Under the pieces are notes generated by a model, which saw nothing but the letters and a program-made list of their open reading frames with translations, was not told the DNA's origin and ran no database searches. Of a DNA stretch of 5,309 nucleotides, positions 1-5,309 are shown one piece after another. Made by a program: the position numbers and the translations under genes. Every line of letters starts with the position of its first letter. Position 1 is the first letter of the stretch. This DNA comes from Gemmatimonadales bacterium (GTDB taxonomy: Bacteria; Gemmatimonadota; Gemmatimonadetes; Gemmatimonadales; GWC2-71-9): positions 1 to 5,309 of the forward strand of contig SPDF01000147.1 in the NCBI GenBank assembly GCA_004525055.1. Reading direction: 5' to 3'.

Positions 1-36
1 ACCTCAGCTTTCCTCTTCCTCGCCCCCCAACAGGGC
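1..36 (+). other. Probable end of the permease signal peptide
   Basis: Read in the permease frame, these bases give a short hydrophobic run (SAFLFLA) followed by PQQG and a Ser/Gly-rich linker, as expected for the hydrophobic core and cleavage region of a Sec signal peptide. No Cys follows, so a lipoprotein is unlikely. A periplasmic N-terminus is also needed for haem attachment at the downstream CxxCH. The n-region and start codon are outside the window. Confidence 0.55.
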
Positions 37-2100
37 GTGGGGTCGTCTTCGTCTGGAAATGAGCTGGCGCCGATCGTCCAGCGCATCGCCACGACGGTTC
101 AACTCGCGGCGCAGGAGTACCGAATCGGGGTTTCCGGGGGGCGAGTCATCTCGCCCGCCGAGGTCGAGGAGGCTCACCTCTTTCTGGCCGAGGCCCGCCG
201 GACCGCCGAGCGACTCCCTCCCGAGTCCTCGGCGTCGACCATCGGTGCCATTGACCAGTTGATCGCCGCGCTGGGCCGCACCGCGGATCCCGATTCGGTG
301 GCCGTCGCCGCCCGTGCCGTCACGAATGCCCTGGCCGAGCGCTATCGCGTCGATGTCGATCAGGTGCCGGGCGCTGCGCCCTCCCTCGTACGTGGAGCAC
401 AGGTTTATCAGCAGAACTGCGCCAGTTGCCACGGCCTCACCGGAAGTGGCGACGGCCCGGCGGGACTCGGACTCACCCCGCCCCCGTCCGCGTTGAGGGA
501 TGGCGTCCGACTTGTGGGTATTTCCCCGCTCGACTTCTATCGGCGCATCACCGTCGGGGTCTCGGGTACGGCTATGCCGGCGTTCGAGACCCGGCTCAGT
601 AGTGCCGACCGCTGGGCCGCCGCCGCCTACTCCACCTTGCTTCGGTATCCGGCACCGTCGGGAGATGTGCCAGCGGGGCTTCGTTCCTTCAGCGCCACCG
701 CCAGGATGTCCGATGTACAGATCGCCGCAGTGCTCGGTTCCCCGGTCGACCTGGCCGCGCCGGAGATCGCTGCCGTTCGGAGTTTCCAGGGGGGGGAGGC
801 GAGTGCGCAGGCCGAGGCGGTCCTCGCCGAGGTGAATCGCAGGCTGGACTCTGTGCTCACGCTCGCTGCGGCAAGACAGAGCGAGGCGGCAAGCGCCGAG
901 GCATTCGAGGCCTATCTCACGTTCGAACAGGTGGAGTCGGGGCTTCGTGCCCTTGATCCGTCGCTGGCCGCGCAGCTCGAGGCCGGATTCGCAACCCTGC
1001 GCGGCCGCGCGGGGGGTGGTGCCGCTCCCGCTGAACTCGATGCGCTCCGCGCCGAATTGGCCACCGGGCTCGCCCGCGCGGAACGAATTCTCGGGACGCC
1101 GATGACGCCGACAGATCTCTTCGTGCAGTCGTTCGTCATTTTGCTGCGGGAGGGACTGGAGGCGATCCTGCTCATCGGTGCGCTGATCGCGTTTCTGATG
1201 AAGACCGGCAACGCCAGGCGCAAGCGCGACATCCACATCGGCGTCGGGGCTGCGGTGGTCATGAGCCTCCTCACCGCGGTGGCCTTCGAGACCATCTTCC
1301 GCTTCTCACCGGCAAGCCAGGAGGTGCTCGAGGGCGCCACGATGCTGGTCGCGACGGCCGTCCTGTTCTATGTGAGTTATTGGCTGCTATCGAAAATGGA
1401 AGTGGCGAAGTGGAACCGGTTTGTGAAGGGGAAGGTGCAGGACGCGCTCGTGTCCGGGTCGATGTTCGCGCTGCCGACGGTGGCCTTCCTGGCGGTCTAT
1501 CGCGAGGGCGTCGAAACAGTCCTCTTCTATAAGGCGCTGCTCGTGGCGGGACCGGCCTCCGGTGCGGTATGGCCCGTTATCCTCGGCATCCTGGCCGCCT
1601 CCGTCGTCCTTGCCGTCGTGTACGTGCTGATCAATCGGTTCGGCGTCAAGCTGCCGCTTAAGCCGTTCTTCGGGGTGACGAGCGCCTTCCTGTACTACAT
1701 GGCGTTCGTGTTCCTGGGGAAGGGGATTGCCGAACTCCAGGGTGGTGGAGTGGTACCGATCACCGTGGTGACGTGGGCGCCGCAGATCGAACGCCTCGGG
1801 ATTTACCGGACGGTGGAGTCGCTGAGCGCACAGGGGATTCTGCTCCTGCTGTTCGTTGGTGCGCTGGTCTGGACCTTCTACCTCGAGCCCAGGCGACTGC
1901 GTGTCACCCAGGAACTTGTCCCCGACCCGCTTCCGGCGGGTTCACCCGACCGGGCCGATGTGCTGCCGAGCGAGACCTTCGCTTCGGTTCCGTTCGAGGT
2001 GGACCTCCTTCGCTCCCTTGAACGAATGGATGCCGACCTGGCAGAGCTTCGCGCCGAGGTGGAGCGCCTGAAGGCTCGCCTGCACGTGCGGAGAGACTAG
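1..2100 (+). CDS. Cytochrome c/FTR1 family iron permease, 5'-partial
   Basis: Probable inner-membrane high-affinity iron permease with a periplasmic haem domain. Residues are numbered from the GTG at 37. Residues 8-110 and about 225-350 are helical and resemble the periplasmic part of bacterial FTR1 proteins, including an EAYLTFEQVE stretch near 291. Between them lies a class I cytochrome c: CASCH at 128-132 binds haem and Met180 in TAMPAF is the likely axial ligand. The membrane part (about 360-617) has some seven hydrophobic segments and both FTR1 iron-binding motifs, REGLE at 371-375 and REGVE at 489-493. The C-terminus (about 654-684) is a charged heptad-like helix. The frame is open to base 1 and reads TSAFLFLAPQQG before the GTG, which looks like the end of a signal peptide, and the GTG has only a poor ribosome site, so the real start lies outside the window. 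It stands alone and converges with lgt. The family call is firm; iron as substrate is inferred from the family. Confidence 0.94.
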   Translation, partial: TSAFLFLAPQQGVGSSSSGNELAPIVQRIATTVQLAAQEYRIGVSGGRVISPAEVEEAHLFLAEARRTAERLPPESSASTIGAIDQLIAALGRTADPDSVAVAARAVTNALAERYRVDVDQVPGAAPSLVRGAQVYQQNCASCHGLTGSGDGPAGLGLTPPPSALRDGVRLVGISPLDFYRRITVGVSGTAMPAFETRLSSADRWAAAAYSTLLRYPAPSGDVPAGLRSFSATARMSDVQIAAVLGSPVDLAAPEIAAVRSFQGGEASAQAEAVLAEVNRRLDSVLTLAAARQSEAASAEAFEAYLTFEQVESGLRALDPSLAAQLEAGFATLRGRAGGGAAPAELDALRAELATGLARAERILGTPMTPTDLFVQSFVILLREGLEAILLIGALIAFLMKTGNARRKRDIHIGVGAAVVMSLLTAVAFETIFRFSPASQEVLEGATMLVATAVLFYVSYWLLSKMEVAKWNRFVKGKVQDALVSGSMFALPTVAFLAVYREGVETVLFYKALLVAGPASGAVWPVILGILAASVVLAVVYVLINRFGVKLPLKPFFGVTSAFLYYMAFVFLGKGIAELQGGGVVPITVVTWAPQIERLGIYRTVESLSAQGILLLLFVGALVWTFYLEPRRLRVTQELVPDPLPAGSPDRADVLPSETFASVPFEVDLLRSLERMDADLAELRAEVERLKARLHVRRD

Positions 2101-2153
2101 AGATCGCTTCGTCGGCCCCTCCCGGGGCCTCCTGGCAGAAGCAACTTGAAGTA

Positions 2154-2185
2154 CAAACGGCCCGCCGAATTCGGCGGGCCGTTTG
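2154..2185 (+). terminator. Perfect 32-nt palindrome, likely permease terminator
   Basis: The two 16-nt halves are exact reverse complements centred on GAATTC, giving a very GC-rich stem (CGGCCCGCCG) with a tiny loop. It begins 54 nt after the permease stop codon. The stem is flanked by AAA and TTT, so it could act in both directions. The T tract is only three long before GCG, which makes it a non-textbook intrinsic terminator; it may instead protect the 3' end or work with Rho. Confidence 0.7.
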
Positions 2186-2195
2186 CGTATGAGCG

Positions 2196-2272
2196 GTGGT
2201 AGATCGCCCCCTGAGTTATACGGAGACGCGCAGAAGTGCCCGCTCCAACCCTTCTTCGACCTACCACTTTTT
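2196..2272 (+). repeat. Distant inverted repeat GTGGTAG/CTACCAC followed by T5
   Basis: GTGGTAG at 2196-2202 pairs with CTACCAC at 2261-2267, and five T follow at 2268-2272. The intervening 58 nt can form a weak inner AGAAG/CTTCT hairpin (2232-2236 with 2251-2255). This could be a second terminator for permease read-through or the closing stem of a small RNA. A 7-bp match over this distance could also be chance. Confidence 0.3.
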
Positions 2273-2287
2273 CCTTGGGCGTTGGTC

Positions 2288-2333
2288 GCCCCTGCCTGGT
2301 TGAATACCAAAGCACCGATCGTGCCGCAGGGGC
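2288..2333. other. Possible structured RNA or DNA, compact three-way junction
   Basis: An 8-bp perfect outer stem (GCCCCTGC 2288-2295 with GCAGGGGC 2326-2333) encloses two 4-bp hairpins: TGGT/ACCA (2297-2300 with 2306-2309, loop TGAAT) and GCAC/GTGC (2312-2315 with 2321-2324, loop CGATC). The joints are only C, AA and C. All 16 pairs are Watson-Crick. TTG (2282-2284) with CAA (2334-2336) could extend the stem past a 3-nt bulge. I match it to no known RNA family, and the strand, if transcribed, is unknown. Confidence 0.35.
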
Positions 2334-2385
2334 CAATTCGTTAACCTGTTTATTCGCAATAGCTTACACGCATATGTCCGGACGG

Positions 2386-2427
2386 GAAAAATGGCCGAAA
2401 TCGTCAAATGATTTGACAATTTCGGCC
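2386..2427 (-). terminator. Rho-independent terminator of the rpe-tlpA-tsaD-lgt operon
   Basis: Two 17-nt arms (2393-2409 and 2411-2427) around one central base pair at 16 of 17 positions; the only mismatch is C2402 against A2418. Read on the minus strand, the stem starts with GGCCGAAAT, ends with ATTTCGGCC and is followed by ATTTTT (2391-2387), a proper T tract. It lies about 48 nt past the lgt stop, so it fits as the operon's end. On the plus strand no T tract follows, so it is directional. Confidence 0.8.
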
Positions 2428-2474
2428 GTCCTGGTCCAAGCGTTGTGACCTGAGTCACTTACCGTCCTGTCCCG

Positions 2475-3317
2475 TTATTTGACGGACTGGGGTGCTGGCA
2501 GGGAAAGATACTCCCCGGCAGGCGCCTCTCCCGCTCCCCGGAGTCGGGTGAAGAGGATCACGCCCGCCAGGACAATGAGGACGCTGGTGATCTGCGCCGC
2601 CGTGAACCCACCGAAGAACCTGTCGTCCTTGGCGCGCAGGATCTCGATGAAGAACCGCTCCACCCCAGCCATCATCAGATAGACCCCGAGCAACGCACCC
2701 GTTCCCCAGTCCTTTGAGCGGAGCTTCCAGAGGATCATGAAGGCGATCAGCATCAACCCGGTCTCGTAGAGCTGGGTCGGGTGGACGGCCAGGACGGTCG
2801 ATGGGTCGAGGCCGGGCGGCACGGTGACGCCGAACGCGGCCAGGTTGCCGGCGGTCGAAGGGGGGAGACCCTCCGGAAATGCGATCGCCCACGGGAGGTC
2901 GGTCGGGCCGCCGTAGTCGTCGCCGACGAGGAAGCAACCGACGCGGCCGATCGCATAGGCTGCGGCGAGCGCCGGGGCGGTGATCTGCATGGTCCACCGG
3001 GCGGGAACACCGAGGCGCCACCCGTTGGCGAGGACGGCCGCCACGCCGCCCAGGAACCCGCCGTACCAGACCAGGCCGCCGCGTGAGAAGAGGGCGCCGG
3101 GATCCTGGGTCAGTGCCACATACCAGAGTTTGGCACCGATGACGCCACCGACAAGCGCCGCCATCACGATGTCGGAGGAGTAGTTCCGGTTGAGCCCACG
3201 CCGCTCGAGTTCGAGCCCGATAAGCCAGCCGCCGACCAGGAAGCCGACCATCATCATGATCCCGTAGCCGGTGACCTGCAACGGACCGAGACTAATGTTG
3301 AACGGGGAAACAGGCAT
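2475..3317 (-). CDS. lgt: Phosphatidylglycerol-prolipoprotein diacylglyceryl transferase
   Basis: Inner-membrane enzyme that moves a diacylglyceryl group from phosphatidylglycerol to the lipobox cysteine of prolipoproteins, the first step of lipoprotein maturation. The 280-aa product has the family's polytopic pattern and motifs: GGLVWYGGFLGG (about 80-91), the signature GRVGCFLVGDDYG (124-136, with the conserved Arg), HPTQLYE (179-185) and ERFFIEILR (220-228). Compared with the E. coli form, Tyr replaces His in the first motif and Cys replaces Asn after GR.G, as I recall for many other phyla. I chose the ATG at 3317 over a TTG one codon earlier because GGAG (3327-3324) sits 6 nt before the ATG but only 3 nt before the TTG. 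It is the last gene of the operon, 13 nt after tsaD, and is followed by a hairpin terminator. Length is normal. Confidence 0.97.
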   Translation of the reverse strand: MPVSPFNISLGPLQVTGYGIMMMVGFLVGGWLIGLELERRGLNRNYSSDIVMAALVGGVIGAKLWYVALTQDPGALFSRGGLVWYGGFLGGVAAVLANGWRLGVPARWTMQITAPALAAAYAIGRVGCFLVGDDYGGPTDLPWAIAFPEGLPPSTAGNLAAFGVTVPPGLDPSTVLAVHPTQLYETGLMLIAFMILWKLRSKDWGTGALLGVYLMMAGVERFFIEILRAKDDRFFGGFTAAQITSVLIVLAGVILFTRLRGAGEAPAGEYLSLPAPQSVK

Positions 3318-3323
3318 CAATGG

Positions 3324-3327
3324 CTCC
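3324..3327 (-). promoter_or_regulatory. Ribosome binding site deciding the lgt start
   Basis: GGAG on the minus strand lies 6 nt before the ATG at 3317 and only 3 nt before the upstream TTG at 3320, which favours the ATG. It lies in the short tsaD-lgt gap. Confidence 0.7.
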
Positions 3328-3330
3328 GCT

Positions 3331-4371
3331 TCAGGCGGCTGGGGAAAGAAGTCCGGGAAGTGGCAGGCTGTCGCTCGGTTCCAGGCCGGGCCCGCTCCGC
3401 TCGCCGCGCGCGAGCCGCCACGCGCCGGCGGCCGCGATCATGGCGGCGTTGTCGGTATTGAGACGAGGAGACGCGACGGACACACGCACCCGCGTGCCCA
3501 ATCGTTCCCGCAGCCTGGCGGCCAGCGCGCGATTGCAGGCCACTCCCCCTCCGATCATCGCGAGCGGGTAGCCCAACTCCTCGACGGCCACGGCGGTCTT
3601 CTCGACCAGCACCTCGATGGCGGCATCCTGGAATCCGCGGGCGAGGTCGGCCCGTTCGGCATCGAGATCGGTGCTCAGCCGTACCGTCCGGAGCACCGCG
3701 GTCTTCAGGCCGCTGAAGGAGAAATTCCAGCGATTGGGGCCATCACCCTTCAGGTCGCGCAGCAGGGGGCGAGGGAAGACGAACTTCCCGGCTTTTCCGG
3801 TTGCGGCGAGCCGTTCAAGGGGCGCCCCTCCGGGATACCCGAGGCCGAGGAGAGTGGCAACCTTGTCGAACGCCTCACCCGCAGCATCGTCGAGGGTCTG
3901 ACCGAGGAGGCGGTACTCACCCCACGCGGTCACGTCGAGCAGCAGCGTGTGGCCTCCGCTCACGAGGAGTGCCACGAATGGCGGGGCGAACTCCGCATCT
4001 TCCAGCGCCGGCGCGAAGAGGTGGCCCTCCATGTGATGCACGCCGATCAGCGGCTTCCCGGAGGCCCAGGCCAGGGTCTTCCCGTACATGAGTCCAACGA
4101 GGAGCGCACCGACCAGTCCCGGACCGGCAGTGACAGCAATCGCGTCGATCGTGTCGAGGGTGGCACCGGCCTCCCCCAGCGCCCGGTCCACCACGGGACC
4201 GATGGCGGTCAGGTGGGCGCGGCTCGCCAGTTCGGGCACCACCCCGCCGAACACCTTGTGCACGTCCTGCGAGAGAATCACGACGCTCTCGAGCGTCGGG
4301 CGCCCCTGGTCGAGTCGAATCACTGCGGCAGAGGTTTCGTCGCAGGAGGACTCGATGCCGAGGACGCGCAT
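3331..4371 (-). CDS. tsaD: tRNA N6-adenosine threonylcarbamoyltransferase TsaD
   Basis: Universal Kae1/YgjD/TsaD ATPase-fold protein. With TsaB and TsaE it transfers the threonylcarbamoyl group from threonylcarbamoyl-AMP to A37 of tRNAs reading ANN codons (t6A). The 346-aa length is normal. Visible motifs are GIESSCDETSAAV at 5-17, HHMEGH at 112-117 (metal ligands His113 and His117), VSGGHT at 137-142, AGEAFDK at 164-170, FSFSGLKTA at 217-225, GGGVACN at 274-280 and NTDN at 305-308 with the metal ligand Asp307. The usual Cys of CTDN is Asn here, which does not touch the ligand. The ATG lies 8 nt after the stop of the thioredoxin gene and has no clear Shine-Dalgarno, so translation probably depends on coupling. 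TsaB and TsaE partners are not in this window. Confidence 0.97.
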   Translation of the reverse strand: MRVLGIESSCDETSAAVIRLDQGRPTLESVVILSQDVHKVFGGVVPELASRAHLTAIGPVVDRALGEAGATLDTIDAIAVTAGPGLVGALLVGLMYGKTLAWASGKPLIGVHHMEGHLFAPALEDAEFAPPFVALLVSGGHTLLLDVTAWGEYRLLGQTLDDAAGEAFDKVATLLGLGYPGGAPLERLAATGKAGKFVFPRPLLRDLKGDGPNRWNFSFSGLKTAVLRTVRLSTDLDAERADLARGFQDAAIEVLVEKTAVAVEELGYPLAMIGGGVACNRALAARLRERLGTRVRVSVASPRLNTDNAAMIAAAGAWRLARGERSGPGLEPSDSLPLPGLLSPAA

Positions 4372-4379
4372 CGGGTGAG

Positions 4380-4916
4380 TCAGCTAGCCTGGTCGAGCAG
4401 TCGCTCGATCAGTTCCCGGTTGATCTTCGAACTCCAGTCGTGCGCGCCGATGATCCGCTTCACGATGACGCCATCGCGATCGAGCAGAAAGCTCTCGGGC
4501 ACACCCGTCGTCTGGTAGATGCGCTGGATCTCCCCGCTCTGATCGAAGAGGAGATCGAAAGTGACGCCCATCTCCGCCCCGAACGCAATCACATCTGCAG
4601 GATCACCATCATCGATGCTGACCGCCGCCACCTTGAAGCCGCGGGGCGCGAGTTCCTGGTAGGCCACCTCCATCGAGGGCATTTCCGCCCGGCACGGCGC
4701 GCACCAGGTGGCCCAGATGTTTACCAGCGTGACCTGCCCGGCGTACTTCTCTCGAAGCGAGATGGTGTCGCCAGTCTCAAGATCCACGACACGGAAGTCG
4801 GGAGCCTTCTTGCCGACCGCCACGCCGTAGGAGTCGGGGCTGTTCATGACCAGCGCGACCGCGCCGAGGATCATCCCGACGACGATAGTACCGACGACCC
4901 ACCACTGCTTGGACAT
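4380..4916 (-). CDS. Membrane-anchored TlpA/ResA-type thiol-disulfide oxidoreductase
   Basis: A 178-aa protein with one N-terminal membrane segment (residues 5-24) that should place a thioredoxin-fold domain on the outer face of the cytoplasmic membrane. The AhpC/TSA-Redoxin type domain shows VGKKAPDF at about 34-41, the active site WCAPC at 71-75 followed by RAEMP, and the cis-proline loop GVPESFLLD at about 138-146. The two active-site cysteines are the only ones. Family members reduce apocytochrome c or other exported thiols (ResA, CcmG, TlpA); the exact role cannot be read from sequence, so I give no symbol. The start is the ATG at 4916, preceded by AGGA four bases upstream and 14 nt after the rpe stop. 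A GTG at 4949 would overlap rpe and add a polar stretch ahead of the anchor, so I reject it. It sits between rpe and tsaD in one operon. Confidence 0.92.
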   Translation of the reverse strand: MSKQWWVVGTIVVGMILGAVALVMNSPDSYGVAVGKKAPDFRVVDLETGDTISLREKYAGQVTLVNIWATWCAPCRAEMPSMEVAYQELAPRGFKVAAVSIDDGDPADVIAFGAEMGVTFDLLFDQSGEIQRIYQTTGVPESFLLDRDGVIVKRIIGAHDWSSKINRELIERLLDQAS

Positions 4917-4920
4917 GATT

Positions 4921-4924
4921 TCCT
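4921..4924 (-). promoter_or_regulatory. Ribosome binding site of the thioredoxin gene
   Basis: AGGA, followed by AA, lies four bases before the ATG at 4916 on the minus strand, in the 14-nt gap after the rpe stop. It supports this start over the GTG at 4949. Confidence 0.6.
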
Positions 4925-4930
4925 GTTTCT

Positions 4931-5309
4931 TTAGGCCCGTGCTGCGCACAGGCGATGGAGTTCACTGACGGCGGCGCTGACGTCGGCGGCACCGAAGACG
5001 GCCGTACCGGCGACGAAGGTGTCGGCACCGGCGGCCCGAACCTGGGCGATGGTCTGGGGCGTGATGCCGCCGTCCACCTCCAGCCGGGCACCCGATGTCC
5101 GGGCGTCGAGCAGCGCGCGCACGCGGCGGATCTTGTCCGTGGCCGTGGGCAGGTACGATTGCCCCCCCAATCCCGGGTTCACGGACATGACCAGCACCAG
5201 GTCGAGATCGGGCACGACCTCCTCGATCATCGCGAGCGGCGTCGACGGATTGAGCGTCAGCCCTGCCAGCATGCCCCGTTCACGCACGGTGGCCAGGTGA
5301 CGCTGCACG
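4931..5309 (-). CDS. rpe: Ribulose-phosphate 3-epimerase, C-terminal part
   Basis: Interconverts ribulose 5-phosphate and xylulose 5-phosphate in the pentose phosphate or Calvin pathway; cytosolic TIM-barrel enzyme. About 125 C-terminal residues are visible of the usual 215-225. They include LNPSTPL, MSVNPGLGGQ (phosphate loop, where the common Phe of NPGFGGQ is Leu), EVDGGI with the catalytic Asp (codon 5074-5072) and GADTFVAGTAVF (phosphate binding). The GTG at 5308 aligns with an internal Val of the family pattern (H-V-Q-R), so it is not the start and the gene continues past the right edge. The N-terminal metal-binding His and Asp residues cannot be checked here. It ends with TAA 14 nt before the thioredoxin gene and is the most upstream visible gene of the operon. 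Confidence 0.95.
   Translation of the reverse strand, partial: VQRHLATVRERGMLAGLTLNPSTPLAMIEEVVPDLDLVLVMSVNPGLGGQSYLPTATDKIRRVRALLDARTSGARLEVDGGITPQTIAQVRAAGADTFVAGTAVFGAADVSAAVSELHRLCAARA

Larger units (their letters stand above)
2101..2474. other. Convergent intergenic region, no gene, several inverted repeats
   Basis: This 374-bp gap lies between the 3' ends of the permease (+) and lgt (-). It is visibly richer in A and T than its flanks, mainly over 2335-2425. The short open frames crossing it lack a convincing ribosome site, family motif or coding character, so I call no protein here. It holds a small GGCCCC/GGGGCC hairpin (2114-2129), a perfect palindrome (2154-2185), a distant GTGGTAG/CTACCAC pair followed by T5 (2196-2272), a possible three-way junction (2288-2333), the lgt-facing terminator (2386-2427) and a small GTGAC/GTCAC hairpin (2445-2458) just after the lgt stop. 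I found no tRNA and no promoter pair that I trust. Confidence 0.7.

Noticed and set aside
4..1236. Long open frame on the minus strand, about 410 codons
   Set aside because: It lies opposite the permease coding region, is rich in Arg and Gly with no domain pattern, and reflects third-position GC bias of the real gene.
2191..2245. tRNA-like segment with GAGCGG/CCGCTC ends and, on the minus strand, a D-arm-like AACTCAGGGGGCGA
   Set aside because: It is only 55 nt between the putative acceptor arms and has no T-arm, GTTCRA box or anticodon stem in register on either strand.
2288..2340. Integron attC-like folded site
   Set aside because: The required RYYYAAC and GTTRRRY core boxes are absent, and there is no integrase or gene cassette nearby.
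2413..2418. Perfect TTGACA -35 box on the plus strand
   Set aside because: It lies in the arm of the lgt terminator, and no TATAAT-like hexamer occurs 16-18 bases downstream in that GC-rich stretch.
2097..2458. Several short open frames of 65-80 codons crossing the intergenic gap
   Set aside because: They overlap each other and the hairpins, lack a ribosome site, and show no family motif or consistent codon bias.
3271..4518. Long open frame on the plus strand, about 415 codons
   Set aside because: It is antisense to all of tsaD and parts of its neighbours, has no recognisable motif, and is a shadow of strong coding bias on the other strand.
4917..4949. Longer start (GTG at 4949) for the thioredoxin gene
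   Set aside because: It would overlap the end of rpe and add a polar extension before the membrane anchor, while the ATG at 4916 has an AGGA site in the intergenic gap.

Overview
The window is GC-rich (about 65% by eye), densely coded bacterial DNA with five protein genes and one structured non-coding gap. Codon choice, tight gene spacing and protein features such as Lgt with a GRVGCF motif and a cytochrome c/FTR1 permease suggest a Gemmatimonadota-like or similar high-GC soil or aquatic bacterium. That placement is an impression from the proteins, not a measurement.

Layout. Positions 1-2100 (+) hold most of an iron permease of the FTR1 family whose periplasmic domain carries an inserted mono-haem cytochrome c; its N-terminus and signal peptide run off the left edge. 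Positions 2101-2474 are a convergent intergenic gap with no credible gene. It holds at least four inverted repeats: a perfect 32-nt palindrome behind the permease, a long-range stem followed by five T, a compact three-way-junction fold, and a terminator hairpin facing lgt. Positions 2475-5309 (-) are a compact run of four genes transcribed right to left: rpe (cut by the right edge), a membrane-anchored TlpA/ResA-type thioredoxin, tsaD and lgt. The gaps are 14, 8 and 13 nt, so they very probably form one operon ending at the hairpin at 2386-2427.

Working together. The minus-strand operon is mostly housekeeping: pentose-phosphate epimerisation, extracytoplasmic thiol chemistry, tRNA t6A37 formation and lipoprotein lipidation. 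The permease is a separate, convergent unit for iron uptake. A possible but unproven link is that TlpA/ResA-type thioredoxins often reduce apocytochrome c, and the permease needs a haem attached at its CxxCH motif. Nothing here looks like a mobile element, CRISPR array, phage or defence system. The least ordinary parts are the haem-bearing permease and the structured 374-bp gap.
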